Positions 1-11,056 of a DNA stretch of 64,000 nucleotides are shown here, in pieces. The stretch spans positions 320,001 through 384,000 of the forward strand of contig CALYLW010000134.1 in the NCBI GenBank assembly GCA_944989445.1, in the 5' to 3' direction. The notes below the pieces were generated by a model that saw only the letters and a program-made list of their open reading frames with translations, ran no database searches and had not been told where the DNA came from. Source of the DNA: Ampullaceana balthica (lineage: Eukaryota; Mollusca; Gastropoda; Lymnaeidae). Made by a program: the position numbers and the translations under genes. Every line of letters starts with the position of its first letter. Within the stretch, counting starts at the first letter, position 1.

Positions 1-1597
1 TGATTAAAGATACCTAAATATGACTTTAAATTTAAAGGACAAGCACATCTTCATAAAAGCATCCACAAATTGATTTTTACCAAAGACCCAAAATAAGTTT
101 ATAATGTCATGGGTTTTTACGCAGAATTAAAGTATCAGAGGTATATTGATATTGTGTTCATTTACACCTGATCTACAATGAGCAGATACTTAAAGAGATC
201 AGATTTGTGAAGTGGTCAGATTTTTTTATGCGCATCACATACTATGCACTAATTTTTATTTTTTTCAAGAAGATTTCCATGAGTGACGTCATGAGTTTAC
301 CGCACCGGATGGCACCAACCCAAGCTAAACCCCTGAGCGATAGGACCCCGCTAAGAGAAAAATATGTCGGGACGAACTTCTTGACAGATCTTAACTGTGT
401 GAGTAAACAGAAATTTTAACTTTTTTTTATTTTTAAAAAGCAACAAGACAATTAGGATATACCGAAATTGCAGCTTCGTGAAGTGAGGTTATATTTGTTA
501 GATGAATAACATGCAAACAGAGTATGTATGACTAGTCTGAGCCTGACAAGACGTCACAAAACTACGAACGTTTCGGCAAAGAGCCTTCTTCAACGAACAA
601 ATAGAACAAAGACTAATAAAACTTAGCTGCGGTGAATCCTGCGGTATATTATATTTATTGCAATCCCTCTGTACATAATTGTGCAGCAGACAATCCGTGA
701 ACTATAATATTTAAGTTATTGATCACTCTCGAATCAACGCAAAGGATCAAGAAATATCTATCAAAGCAAGTGCTGAAATACGCAAAACTAAATAGAACTT
801 TTCAAAACATTATCAGAATTTCACAACTGGCACGTTATCGATTAGCTGCATCAGAATTAAAGATCAATTGGAGGAATTTTGCCGAAACGTTTACTGTCGT
901 ATCAGTCTAAAAATAAAGCTCAAATTTATTGTTTTCATTGCACAATTTGTTTGTGTATTTTGTATTTTATTTAAAAGCTTTATTGCAGTCCCATTCTATA
1001 TGATGTATTTCTCACTAACCCAAAATGGTAACCAAAAAAATAAATAATAAGAATCCCACATTTAGAATCCGACCTCATCGAAGAATCCAAATAAAAACAA
1101 AGCGTTAATGAAATTGCTAAGACCAGTGAGAAGCAAAAGCTTTTGTTGATTTCACGGTCTTCTCTTTCAAGGCAATAAATCTGGAAAGTTGCAAGAATTT
1201 ATTTCGTCCGGGGAACAACAGAAAAAATTTAAAAACTCAAACAAGCAGTTCAAAATGTTCCAATGAGTTGCGAGTCGACTGATAGGGAAGGCGGAGAGGG
1301 TCGAGTGGAAAAGGAAAACATCAACGGGGTCTTGCATGCGTCGGATTACCAAACGAAGCTGGTTTAAAGTGCTGGAGTGCGGTATTCTTGTCAATACAAG
1401 TCGTCAACCCATATTATGTTGGCTATTTCTAGGCGTCTAATATTTTTCCTTGAGTGCCAAATGCAATCTATAAGGTCTGGATTGCTTTGGAATAACGCAG
1501 TTAAATTGTTGAGCCATTCTTTATGTCAGGTTTTTTCTAGCGCCCTTGCATGGGATATAATGATAAACCACGCTGTATTATGTATACAGAGCCATGT
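1..1597. other. A+T-rich intergenic or intronic DNA
   Basis: No convincing gene is seen. Around 265-335 there is a short stretch resembling the MITE at 48619-48810 (shared core CCGCACCGG...GGCACCAACCCAAG, reverse orientation), so it is probably an old MITE fragment. The short open frames here are on both strands, have no recognisable motifs and are taken as chance. Confidence 0.6.
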
Positions 1598-1605
1598 TTC
1601 TATAT

Positions 1606-1792
1606 CTGTGGTGGCGAACCTATGCCACGCGTGCCACAGACGGCACGCAGAGCCTCATCGCCGGCACGCAACTAAAATATTACTTCCTTAATCTAACCAC
1701 TGTGCTGGCACTTTGTGTTTGCACTTTTCTATATAAAAGTACGTTTTAATTGAATTTTGGGCCCGCGGGCCCAAAATGGTTCGCCATCACTG
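1606..1792. mobile_element. hAT-type MITE, 187 bp
   Basis: The ends are imperfect inverted repeats: left CTGTGGTGGCGAACC, right (reverse complement) CAGTGATGGCGAACC, two differences in 15. The element is flanked by a perfect 8-bp direct repeat TTCTATAT at 1598-1605 and 1793-1800, the target duplication length of hAT transposons. It has no coding capacity. The interior includes the palindromic tract GGGCCCGCGGGCCC. It must have been moved by a transposase made elsewhere. Confidence 0.88.
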
Positions 1793-1800
1793 TTCTATAT

Positions 1801-4781
1801 CTTCAAAAAAGTAAATGTATGCAAAATATTAAGCATGTTGCTGTTAACCTAAAATTCGTATGCGACGCATAATATTACTGTATACAATAAATATTTTTGA
1901 CGATGCTTGTGAAGGGCAGAGAATGGGTGTACATTTGACATTTGCGATAAAAGTTTATTTATTGTGTTGGCTTAAAGAAAATTTGTACTGTGTTCTGAAT
2001 TAAGTAAAGCTTAAAGATCTGTTGTTTATACACTGAATTAATATTTCCATTTTAACGATGATTTCAAATAATTGAACAAATTTTACACACGGGACAAATT
2101 AGGTCAACAAGATTAAACTTTTTTTAACTTCCCATATCCTATATAATAAAAGGCTATGTTCCGTGCGGTCATCGATAGCGATTGGTCACTCAAACACATA
2201 TAACCCCTACAGCCAATCATATTGAACACGTTTGGGCGGACGCTCAAAGCGAGTTATTTTTGATGCAGTATTTCTTCCAAGACTTTATTTTGAGTTATGC
2301 GCGTTGGGATTTTATAGTCAAAAGTTCTGTTTTTACGAGTTATTTATTTTAACTATAATGAATAGTATTTTTGACGTGATGCACATGTATGCCGGTCGAG
2401 ACGGCTGTTGGAGGGGAGTTACAACATGCCACCGAACGGTGGCGGAACGTCCTTGGACAGGCTTTATTGGTCGTTTACAATAACGTTTAATTATTTTTTT
2501 CAAAGTAGATACATTAAAATAGTAGTCCTTTTTTATAACTACTAGATCTACATATGGCAAGCTAGATAATAAAAGCAATTTTCGAATAAAGAATAAATTA
2601 TGAATAAAGGAATAAATAAACTTAACTAATAATATTGTAATGACAATAATTAATAATAATAAATAGAAATCCAATTCTAACGTAAACGACAGCAACTAGT
2701 AATTAATTACCTATCGAAGTGTTTGTTGTATGCATGGAAAACTCAAGCTAAAAAGTTATTACAATAGTCAGCTTAGTGTCCATTACATCCAGCACTCGTG
2801 ATTATTATAGGGTTAATTTATTTTTTGTATTTTTACTATACTATTCAAAGTCTAGACTTGTTTGTAGGTGAGGGACTCTTACAACACTAATTAGGATCTG
2901 TCTTTAGTTCGTATAGATGCCTTCGTGTCCTTGGACGCCACGGAAGCAAATCGATAAGCTCAGTTTATTTGTTAGAATCTCCTTTGTTGGAAGCCACTTG
3001 GAGACACCGCAAACATCAGTAAATCACGTGCCATTAGCGAGGACAACCCCGTGAGACACGCAGAGCCTCTACAGTGTCACTTGAATGGACGATGACGGAG
3101 GGTCGGGAGAGAAACAAGTGGACGGCAAGGAGCTCCAATAGGGTGCCATTTAAAGGAATGCCAGAGAAAAATTGCTGGAAGATATGCGCCCAGAGCAACC
3201 CTTTAAAGAGCAAAAATAACAGCGTGATCTTATCAGCCGCTAGAAGTAACATTGATCGGGAAGGGTTGAAAGATTCGGACAACTTCAGTTGTAATAATTT
3301 GTAACGTTAAGTCAAGTAATAGGAGAAATATACAGACCGAGAAAAATAATGTGATTGTTTATGCATACGTTTTTATAACACAATATAGCCATTTTAAAAA
3401 TTGAAAAAAATTAAATTTATAATGTTCCCTAATTTTTTGTAAAATGTAAGTTGCAAGTTACTAGTTACTAATAATGTTGGTTTCAAAGTTTTACTTTGAT
3501 TTTGTTTTTAATGGAGATTGAATCATACCGTTAATGAATGGATTAGGAAATGTTTACACTTTAATATATAGGTTATTTTAGCTTGCACCTCGAAACCATG
3601 TGATAGGCAATGACCCCTTTAAGCTGCGCGGCTAGGCAGTCACGCATTTATCTGACAGAGCCGCGCAGCAGTTTAGAATTACCGCACAGCAAATTCTGAT
3701 AAAGATAATACAATATATGTGTTTGTGTGTGTAACATTTTGCGCAAAAATGCAAATTTGCATACGATTTTGTCATTTAGCACATGGAAAAACGAATGTTA
3801 TAGGGAACATTGGTGATAAGCCAAGAAGAAGGGATGAAAATAGACAAAAAACAAAATGCCAACGAGGCAAACTAAATGTCGAAGTGGTGATAGCAATAGA
3901 AAATAAGGAGAAATACGTTATGGTCTTGTATCGCATATAGTAAATCTAGAATGAGATTAACATCTAAGAGTAGATGAACTCAAAAATCTGCTTAACAATC
4001 TTTCATAATAGTTTAAGGGATCAAATTAACACTTGCCGACGGTACACGAACTAATGAGCCGTTTTATACGGTGTTACAAAGTTCAATTCCAATTACTGTG
4101 ACAACTTAGAGTGACGGCTGTTGGTTCCAAGAACTGCCCGCACTAGTTGAGAAAATGACTATGATTTAACCCTTAACCTTCCCTTCCAGCGCGACGCTCT
4201 AACCCATAGTTAATCCGAATGACAAAATCTGTATAAAATTGGGTGCTTGCGTTAGCGATTATTTTTCATTTGTACTTGGCTATGATTTTGAACAAGTTTG
4301 GCATATTTCGAAATGCATTACTTTAGAATAGGACAATCGATGAAAATAAATCTTAGAAAAAACCTAACCGTGCAGACAAAAAACGTAAGTTACAAGTGTG
4401 AGGAAAAAAAGAAAATCTGAAGCGTTTCAGTGTTCCTGTTCTTTCAAGAAAAAGACTTTAACTTTAAGATTTAAGACAATTATTTAAAATCATTTTCCTT
4501 ACTGCACCCCAAAAGATATTTTTCATATGCAGCCAAACATAATAAATATGCAATTGAATATTTGATATGCTTGTTTGATTTGATAAAAGTGATTGTGGTC
4601 AAGTAAAGGACAATAGGAGATAATAAGGCATTAAAATTGCGCTTTTTCATTGTGCGAGACAGTGTTCGCACACAACCGACCCGGGAACCTCATTTTTTCC
4701 TATCAAACGAAATTATGTCTACCCAGCTGGAGATATCACATAATGATATATACATTGACCCAAAATATGAGAGTTCTCAGA
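1801..4781. other. Unannotated A+T-rich DNA
   Basis: No gene is recognised. A frame at 2333-2695 on the minus strand is 120 codons of Leu/Ile/Phe-rich sequence typical of translated A+T-rich DNA. A 7-bp perfect hairpin GCCACCG-AA-CGGTGGC lies at 2428-2443. The segment 3040-3300 is less A+T-rich and open on both strands (76 and 82 codons), but shows no motif or splice context I can defend. Confidence 0.55.
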
Positions 4782-4784
4782 TAA

Positions 4785-5059
4785 GGGGCCGTCCATAAAG
4801 TACGTCATGCTCCAGAGGGGGGAGGGGGTGTAAGAAAGTGTGACACTTTGTGACAGGGGGAGGGGGGTGTCCGGCCATGTGTGACGTCAAGATGTTTTAT
4901 ATTAAATTTTGATTATTTTGTTAATAAAAAACACAATTTTTGTTCGAAAGTGTGACTTACTTTAGGGGGGGGGGTCCCGAGATGTGTGACTGTTTGTGAC
5001 AGGGGTAGGGGGAGCTAAAAATTGTCAAAAATAGCGTGACGTACTTTATGGACGGCCCC
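4785..5059. mobile_element. PIF/Harbinger-like MITE (GGGGCCGTCCATAAA family), 275 bp
   Basis: The terminal inverted repeats start GGGGCCGTCCATAAAG and match over 23 bases before the first difference. The flanks carry a 3-bp direct repeat TAA at 4782-4784 and 5060-5062. A TWA (TTA or TAA) 3-bp duplication is the signature of PIF/Harbinger elements. The subterminal G tracts (about 4815-4868 and 4964-5012) are part of the element. No open frame is present. A longer relative lies at 31973-32402. Confidence 0.82.
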
Positions 5060-5062
5060 TAA

Positions 5063-5587
5063 AAACTTTTGTGCGGATTCTCAAATACATTTTTTTCTGA
5101 ATAATTTGTCTTGCTATTACACCAAATATATCTACACAATATTAATCAGGGATATGTTCCTGAGTTCTTTATTTGTCTTCTTTATGTCAGTCGCTCTTAA
5201 TTACCTCAGCCTTTAACGGCGCCAATCGTCTTACAGTGTCGTCGACCTTATATCTCAAAATAGTCCTGCGTTATCCAAATAAGGTATATTTCCAACACAC
5301 TAAATAAAGAACTAATCAATACTTATCTAGATTAACGTATTTCTCTAACACAAGTAATGGTTACATTTCTCATTAAAGTGAATCGGTAAAAATCCTAACA
5401 TTTTACCACTTAGTGTCAACACCAGTCACGTTCACAACATGATCCAGGGCGTGCTTTGACGTTAGCATTGACTGAACTCAGATGTTACAGCTTCAGTTAC
5501 CATATGAGTATACGCACACAATTCTATTCCAATTTTTATGTTTAGCACTCTTAAAGTGTTATTCTATATATTGAGGGCCTACGAATA
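5063..5587. other. Unannotated A+T-rich DNA
   Basis: Nothing is recognised between the MITE and the Helitron. A short open stretch near 5409-5480 on the minus strand has weak splice-like borders only. Confidence 0.55.
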
Positions 5588-6029
5588 TCAATATACATAA
5601 TTCCCGTCGTCTGTATGTATGTATGTATGTATGGATGTTACGCTACTAATTTTAGAAAGCAGCGCACCAAATTACTGCACCAATGCATCAAAAGGTGTGA
5701 AAATTAAAGATGCGCTGTAAAAAATATTTTATGACGTCATTGTTTTAGCTCATATTTTAATTTTTGAAAAGGGAACAATGTAAAAAGAGGATTTGATGAT
5801 GGTTAATTATAAAATCAAAAAAGAAAGGGGGCGCCTACAACCCCTATTATAAAAATACTTTGTGTGCATTTCAGAAAGTTTAATATTTCGTATTTATCAA
5901 ACAAGGACAAGTTTTTTGGGCTTTTGAAAAAGGTGGGCGCCTCAGGCGCCCTAAAAAAAAGTGCATTTTTTTCTAAATAAATAGATTTCAGCTAAAAACT
6001 TCCGTCATTTTTGACGGGTGATACGCTAG
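5588..6029 (+). mobile_element. Non-autonomous Helitron, family B, 442 bp
   Basis: The 5' end is TC (TCAATATACATAATT) preceded by A at 5587. The 3' end is a perfect hairpin CCGTCA-TTTT-TGACGG (6002-6017) followed 8 bases later by CTAG (6026-6029), and T follows at 6030. Insertion between A and T, a 5' TC, a 3' CTRR and a subterminal hairpin are the defining marks of Helitrons, which move by rolling-circle replication. The interior includes the palindrome GGGCGCCTCAGGCGCCC (5936-5952). No Rep/helicase frame is present. Related copies occur at 34453-34896 and 62937-63211, both on the minus strand. Confidence 0.87.
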
Positions 6030-6451
6030 TTACTTTAATAATTATTTCTCCTGTACATTGTAAATGATTTTTAATGTTTACGTGAAGAGGATACTTCAGT
6101 GGTCGCAAGTGTTACGCTTCTATGGTATCAGCCGTCACAATCGTCACCGATTTTCTAGTGATGACAGACCAGTGTCTCCAGCATGCTACTAACACTTGAG
6201 GTGTTCTTGTAGAAGTTCAGGACAAAGCAATCTGCCCGTCTCTCTAGCGCATCTAGTCTGAGATGCTCTTCTGTAGATGTATATACCTAAAGCTTCCTGG
6301 CGAAGGGTTTGTGGGCTCTTTCTTTTACACCGATCCAGATACTTTGCCTCAGGAACCACAAAGTCTTATTTGTCCGGCTTCACGTGGTGTCAATATTTTC
6401 CGCCCATAGAAACTTTATTTGAATGTAACAACCAGGTCACTTGCTGGGATT
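6030..6451. other. Unannotated DNA
   Basis: Less A+T-rich than its neighbours. The short open frame at 6277-6495 has no recognisable motif. It may be an older repeat fragment, but I cannot assign it. Confidence 0.45.
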
Positions 6452-7388
6452 ATTGTATGTATGTATGGCATCTGTCCGTCTACGAAAGACGATAGATTTA
6501 TCTTTATTATTTGCAGCTCTTGGTGTGGCTGATGAGACCAATCCTTGAGTGGCAGCCTCTTCTGCATGACACACACACGAAAGCAGTGGGGCAGTGTTGC
6601 CTGGCCTTTCTCCTCGCTCTTTTCCCGACTGCTTCTGCCCTAGTTTGCTCCTCTGCTCTTAGTGATCCTTCTTTCACAATAGCCCACCACATGGACCTAT
6701 CCTCTGCCAGGTTTTCCCAGCTTTGTATATCAATGTTGGCTACTTTCATGTCTCTCTTGCATATGTCCACGTATCTGAGACATGGCCGACCAACCTACCT
6801 TTTCCCTGTCGCCAGCTCGCTGTAAAGCATATCCTTGGGTATGCGACCAGTTTGCATCCTCTTGACGTGTCCAAGCCAACGGAGGCGTCTTTGGCTTAAT
6901 ATTGCTGCAATACTACTCATGCTTTCTTGAGCCAGAACCTCTGTGTTGGGGACTTTATCTTGCCATTTGATGTCCAAGATGCGGCGCAGGCATCTGAGGT
7001 GGAAGCTATTGAGCCTTCTTTCATGCCTGGTATAGGTGGTCCAAGACTCGCATCCATAGAGGAGTGTGCTCAGTACGCAGGCCTGGTATACCTGCAGCTT
7101 AGTCCTTGCTGTGAGTTTGGCATTGGACCAGACTCTTTTGTACAGTCTAGCCATAACAGTTGCTGCCTTCCCTATCCTACTACTTATCTCATCTTCCAGT
7201 GAGAGGGTGCTCGAGATGTTTGATCCCAGATAAGTAAAACTGTCAACAACATCCAGGTTGCAGTCGTCAATGGTGATAGTCGGGAGAGAGGCAGCATCCT
7301 GTGCCATAATGTTGGTTTTCTTTATACTTATGGTCAGGCCAAACTCTTTGCAGGCAGCGATAGGTTCACCGATTTCACCTGTTTTCAT
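6452..7388 (-). mobile_element. 5'-truncated LINE (non-LTR retrotransposon)
   Basis: This is the 3' part of a non-LTR retrotransposon on the minus strand, truncated near 7376-7388 just after the polymerase palm. Beyond the stop codon the minus strand reads ATCGTCTTTCG...GACGGA...GATGCC and then an ATAC-type simple tail near 6454-6470. The same end motif appears at the plus-strand fragment 37685-38005. 5' truncation is the usual product of incomplete target-primed reverse transcription. Confidence 0.85.
6507..7388 (-). pseudogene. LINE reverse transcriptase C-terminal part, one nonsense codon
   Basis: The minus strand reads the region after the reverse transcriptase palm. It includes DSFTYLGSNIS, KLQVYQACVLSTLLYGCESW, FHLRCLRRIL and RRLRWLGHVKRM, which are typical of animal LINE polyproteins. 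The frame is broken by a TAG at 6795-6797 and continues in the same phase through VGRP.LRY..ICKRDMK to a terminal zinc-knuckle-like motif CVSCRRGCHSRIGLISHTKSC, ending at 6507. The YADD catalytic motif and the endonuclease lie upstream of the truncation and are absent. In relatives I recall, the stop position is a sense codon between GKR-like and VGRP-like residues. A single substitution therefore separates the two pieces. The copy cannot make an active enzyme in any case. Confidence 0.88.
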
Positions 7389-7740
7389 AGAAAATTTTTA
7401 TATTCTTCTTTTTAGTGCACTTTCTATATGTAAATAAAAGCGTGTCCTTTTTTTAAAAAAAAGATTTTTTTACATTATTTTATTTACTTTTGTTTTTCCG
7501 CGGGACCGACCACGACGAGAGACAAGACGATGAAGTGAATATAAGGGATTTAAACATATGGACCCGGCCCAGGCGACACTAACGCTCTCTTCACCACTAA
7601 CTAATGAACATGCTATTTGTATTCCTTAAGCCAATTATGTAGGAAACATTGTAATTCCAATCCTTGAAATTCAATGTTTGGATTCACGTCTTTAGTGAAG
7701 GGCAGACAAGGAATCAACTTTCTTGAAAGACATTGAATCT
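7389..7740. other. Spacer between two LINEs
   Basis: No feature is seen apart from poly-T/poly-A tracts near 7440-7480. Confidence 0.5.
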
Positions 7741-7817
7741 TATCTTTTCTTATCTGTTTACAGACGCTCCTTCTATACAGAAGATTTTTGCGTCCTACGC
7801 TTATCTATGGTTTGTGT

Positions 7818-9491
7818 TTAGTCCTGCATTTTTATTAGAGATTTAAATGCTGATAAAGTGTTGGTTTTCCTGGATTCTTCAGGCAACCCATTCCACGCCC
7901 GAATTCCGGACGGGAAGAAGGAAAACTTGTATGTGTTTGTTCTTGCATACGGAATACGAAAGGTGTTTTTATCCTTATGTCTATCTGAGGGTTGTATTAA
8001 GTTATCTTTGTGTTGTATTTCTAAATTAGAATTAATTGCTTTATGTATGATTACTACTTTGCTTTTGGTTCTTCTATCCTCTAGTGTTTCAAGGTTTAAT
8101 GATTTAACTAATGGTGTTATTCTTGTCAGTTTCGAATATTCTCCAGTAATGAATCTGGCAGCTCTTTTTTGAATTTGTTCTAGTTTATCAATGTTTTCTT
8201 TGGTGGATGGGTCCCATACAGAAGATGCATATTCTAGTACAGGTCTCACCAAAGTGAGGTAGCATTTTAGTTTTATATCTCTATTACATTTGTTAAAGTT
8301 TCTTTTTATAAAGCCTAAGGTTTTGTTTGATTTTTTAATAACTTCATTGACATGGGGATTCCATGATAGTTTCTCATTTATTAAGACTCCTAAGTATTTT
8401 GCATCTTTAGTTTGGGTCAGTTCTTTTCCATGAATGTAATATTTTGAATTTATTTGTTTCTTTTTCTTTGTTACTCTTAACAGTTGACACTTTTCTGGGT
8501 GGAAAGACATACTCCAGTTAGTTTCCCATTTTATCAATTCATCTAAGTCTTTTTGTACAATTTTGCTGTCTTTTTCTGATTTAATTGTTCTATAGATTAT
8601 ACAATCATCAGCAAATAACCTAACTTTTGCACCTGTTGAGATGTTGTTGGGTAAATCATTTATATAAATTAAAAAGAGTAAGGGACCTAGCACAGTTCCT
8701 TGTGGAACTCCTGAGTTAACCTTTATTGGTGCAGATTTAGATCCATTAATTATTACAGTTTGCTCCCTGCCCAAAAGGAAGTCTTGGATCCAGTGATGTA
8801 AGGAACCTGAGATTCCAAAGTAGTTAAGTTTTTTAAGTAAACTAAGGTGGTGAACTTTGTCAAATGCTTTTGAGAAGTCTAGTAATATTGTATCTATTTG
8901 ATCATTTTTGTCTAAGCCTTTTGATAGTTCATCTATTAAACCTATTAATTGTGTTTCACATGATCTGTTTTTTCTAAAGCCGTGTTGATGTGGGCATAGG
9001 GCATTATATTTGTCAAGGTGGTTAACTATTCTACTATATATTATGTGTTCTAGTAATTTACAGGTGATACTAGTAAGTGATACAGGCCTGTAATTACCAG
9101 GGTCTGATTTATCCCCTTTCTTAAAGAGTGGAGTTACGTTAGCTAATTTCCAATCCTGGGGCACTTTACCCTGGTTTAGAGAGGTATGAAAGAGAACTAC
9201 AAGGATTGGGGACAGTTCATTGCTTAGTTCTTTTAATAACCTTGCAGGCAAATCATCTGGGCCAGTAGCTTTGTTTATTTTTAAGTTTTTTAGGAGTGAA
9301 TGTATACCTATCTCATCTACAATTATGTTACCTATTTCCGCCATTTTATTTAAATTTATTAAAACTTCCTTGTCGCCTGAGGCAGAAAAAGATGATGCAA
9401 AATATGTGTTAAGGATATTAGCTTTAGTTTCATTATCATTATAGGTTTTATTATTTGAGCCTTTTAGTGTAGCTATTCCTGAAGGTTCCAT
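7818..9491 (-). CDS. LINE reverse transcriptase region, 557 codons open
   Basis: This frame carries the reverse transcriptase that copies the element's RNA at the nicked target site. From the ATG used here, visible motifs are NYRPVSL (residues 133-139), DFSKAFDKV (205-213, first catalytic Asp), GVPQGTVLGPLLF (261-273) and FADD (293-296, the catalytic pair). These are followed by a thumb/connection region with YLGVLI and a C-terminal part with SVWDPSTKENIDKLEQIQKR, typical of jockey/CR1-type proteins. The frame is fully open to a stop at 7818. The ATG is not a natural start: the protein should continue from the linker frame at 9451-9789, which joins here after a one-base shift in the T run near 9490-9499. 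The open polymerase frame suggests a fairly recent copy. The element is still 5'-truncated, so it is not autonomous as it stands. Confidence 0.9.
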   Translation of the reverse strand: MEPSGIATLKGSNNKTYNDNETKANILNTYFASSFSASGDKEVLINLNKMAEIGNIIVDEIGIHSLLKNLKINKATGPDDLPARLLKELSNELSPILVVLFHTSLNQGKVPQDWKLANVTPLFKKGDKSDPGNYRPVSLTSITCKLLEHIIYSRIVNHLDKYNALCPHQHGFRKNRSCETQLIGLIDELSKGLDKNDQIDTILLDFSKAFDKVHHLSLLKKLNYFGISGSLHHWIQDFLLGREQTVIINGSKSAPIKVNSGVPQGTVLGPLLFLIYINDLPNNISTGAKVRLFADDCIIYRTIKSEKDSKIVQKDLDELIKWETNWSMSFHPEKCQLLRVTKKKKQINSKYYIHGKELTQTKDAKYLGVLINEKLSWNPHVNEVIKKSNKTLGFIKRNFNKCNRDIKLKCYLTLVRPVLEYASSVWDPSTKENIDKLEQIQKRAARFITGEYSKLTRITPLVKSLNLETLEDRRTKSKVVIIHKAINSNLEIQHKDNLIQPSDRHKDKNTFRIPYARTNTYKFSFFPSGIRAWNGLPEESRKTNTLSAFKSLIKMQD

Positions 9492-9789
9492 TTTTTTTAG
9501 ATTTGATAAAGGACCATAAGTTTTTATTGTTATCTTTGGTAATTACATTGTTTATATATTCATTTTGGAGGTTTCGACTAAGTTTTTGTGTCAAGTGTTT
9601 AATCTTTAAGTATTTTTTGTGTATCCTATATGAATAGGTCGCTTTATATTTCTTAAATAAGTTCTCTTTTTGTTTGCATAGCTTTTTCAATCTAGAATTG
9701 AACCAGCATTTGTTAATTTTATTTGATGTTAGTTTTGTTGGAACATTCTCATCCATTATAGTTTTTAGATTTTTTTTATGTCTTTCCAA
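9451..9789 (-). pseudogene. LINE linker between endonuclease and reverse transcriptase
   Basis: The 112-codon frame encodes the basic linker of the polyprotein, for example NKCWFNSRLKKLCKQK, then KKYLKIKHLTQKLSRNLQNEY and NLWSFIKSKK. It overlaps the endonuclease frame at its start and the polymerase frame at its end. In both overlaps the phase change falls in a run of seven to eight A (about 9772-9779 and 9491-9499). A single base in each run would restore one continuous frame. The breaks may be real decay or homopolymer errors in the assembly. Confidence 0.82.
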
Positions 9790-10478
9790 ATTTCTTCTAC
9801 TGGGCTATTCGTGTTAAATTTACTTAGGAAAGTTTGTTGGAAGTTAGCCGCTGATTGGTGTAGTTTTATTGAATTACATTTATTCCAAAGATAGATTATT
9901 CTTCTAGGTATCTTATTAATTTTAGTTTTTATTGTATTGGTGACCCTAACAATATCATGGTCAGACAGTCCTGGAATTATTTTATAGTCTAACACTAGTC
10001 CTGGTCTATTTGTTAGGAATAAATCCAGTGTTTTATTTTTCCTTGTTGCTGTTTTTACTATCTGTTCTAGGTTTATGTTGTTTATAGTGTCTAAAAAGTG
10101 TTCATTAATTTCTTTGTTAGTTTGATGGTTATCAATTGTATAATTTTTCCAATTTATATCTGGAAGATTAAAGTCCCCCATAATCCATAGAACTGCATTT
10201 TTATTATTCTCTTTTATTAAAGTTAATTGACTACAAAGATTGTTCATGTATTCTAGGTTTGTATTCGGAGGTCTATATATACTGCCTACAATAAGTGGGG
10301 ATGAGTTTGGTGTAATTATTTTAGAATAAATAGACTCTATATTAAAATTTGGCTGTGTAGTAATTTCTTCAGCTATGATATTTGATTTAATTGCAAGTAG
10401 CAATCCTCCATAATTGTCTGGTCTGTCTTTCCTAAAAATATTATAATTGGTGTTTAAAATCTCAGAGTTATATGAATG
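9765..10478 (-). pseudogene. LINE endonuclease domain, N-terminally truncated
   Basis: This is an exonuclease-endonuclease-phosphatase family domain, which nicks the target DNA for LINE insertion. The frame is open from about 10478. Counting from the internal ATG at 10403, motifs are VGSIYRPPN (39-47), GDFNLPDINW (76-85), TLDLFLTN (125-132) and the catalytic SDHD (147-150). Upstream of the ATG the same frame reads FRKDRPDNYGG, also typical of these domains, so the ATG is not the true start. The N-terminal catalytic Asn and Glu motifs are missing. The frame ends by a one-base shift into the linker frame. Confidence 0.87.
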
Positions 10479-10760
10479 TTAGGCTATAACCCTGAAATGA
10501 AAAATGTACACATGTGTATAAGTTTTGATTAAGAAAGAGCTATTAGTAAAACTAAACACAACACGGCGGCGAGCTGTGAGGATTATATCAAGTTTCTACT
10601 GTGGTAGTGCTATATCCGTCCTGATGGCTTGAAAGAACGATTCGTTTTGAAGATTACCTCTTAGATAATAATTCCTGTTTTTGTGTGCGTGGAAAAAAGT
10701 ATTGTTGCAAAAGTAGCCATGATTCTTCCCGACAACTTACCCTAAAGACATAAATAATAA

Positions 10761-11056
10761 TCTATATATATAATTCTCTTCATGGGACCATGCAAGACAC
10801 CACGACGCAAGTATGTGCAACCGAGCATGACGAATGACCCTCGCTGGGGTCGACCAATGTATTGAGACCAACAATGGTCCTTGCGTTTCACTTGCATTGT
10901 TCCTTCACAGAAAACGTGAAATTCGTAGTGTACTGGTTATCACGTCCGCCTCATACGGGGAAGGTCCTGGGTTCAAGCCCCAGCGAAAACATTGTTTTTT
11001 TTGTTTTTTTTTAAATGTCTGTTTGTGCCCGTTCTTTTACCCCTTTATTGCCAACA
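10761..11056 (+). mobile_element. Helitron family A with tRNA-like insert, 3' end lost
   Basis: The 5' end TCTATATATATAATTC follows an A at 10760. It continues into a body (GAGCATGACGAATGACCCTCGC, with a split near 10835) shared with the copies at 14263 and 27594. A tRNA-Val-like sequence sits at 10919-10991. After it the copy resumes family sequence (CTGTTTGTGCCCGTTCTTTT) and then meets the CTAG end of an oppositely oriented Helitron at 11057. The usual 3' hairpin is missing from this copy. Confidence 0.72.
10919..10991 (+). pseudogene. tRNA-Val-like sequence inside a Helitron
   Basis: The D-arm region TAGTGTACTGGTTATCAC and the T arm (CTGGG-TTCAAGC-CCCAG, perfect 5-bp stem) match the pattern of animal tRNA-Val. 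The anticodon loop would read CAT rather than a Val anticodon, its stem has a G-G mismatch, and the acceptor stem pairs at only about four of seven positions. It is therefore a decayed tRNA or tRNA-derived piece, not a working tRNA gene. The same insert is present at 14467-14538. Confidence 0.7.

Larger units (their letters stand above)
7741..10478 (-). mobile_element. 5'-truncated LINE of the jockey/CR1 group, about 2.7 kb
   Basis: On the minus strand, an apurinic-like endonuclease remnant (10478-9765), a linker segment (9789-9451) and a complete reverse transcriptase region (9491-7818) lie in the order expected of a jockey/CR1-type LINE. The 5' limit is about 10478, where the endonuclease frame starts without its first catalytic motifs. 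The 3' limit is put near 7741, after a short untranslated stretch with TAAG-type repeats. Two one-base frame breaks sit in A runs. I cannot assign the exact clade without a tree. Confidence 0.87.

Noticed and set aside
270..398. Plus-strand exon with good acceptor (tttttttcaag) and donor (gtgagt), 43 open codons
   Set aside because: Its middle matches a MITE core (compare 48619-48810), so the open frame is probably transposon-derived.
2137..2457. A third Helitron family (TCCTATATAATAAAAGG start, GCCACCG/CGGTGGC hairpin)
   Set aside because: No CTRR end follows the hairpin and no second copy is present in the window.
2333..2695. 120-codon minus-strand membrane-like protein
   Set aside because: Leu/Ile/Phe-rich composition is what A+T-rich DNA gives by chance; no start context, motif or splice evidence.
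7858..8172. 104-codon plus-strand frame
   Set aside because: It is antisense to the LINE reverse transcriptase.
10919..10991. Functional tRNA gene
   Set aside because: The acceptor stem does not pair, the anticodon does not match the body, and it lies inside a mobile element.
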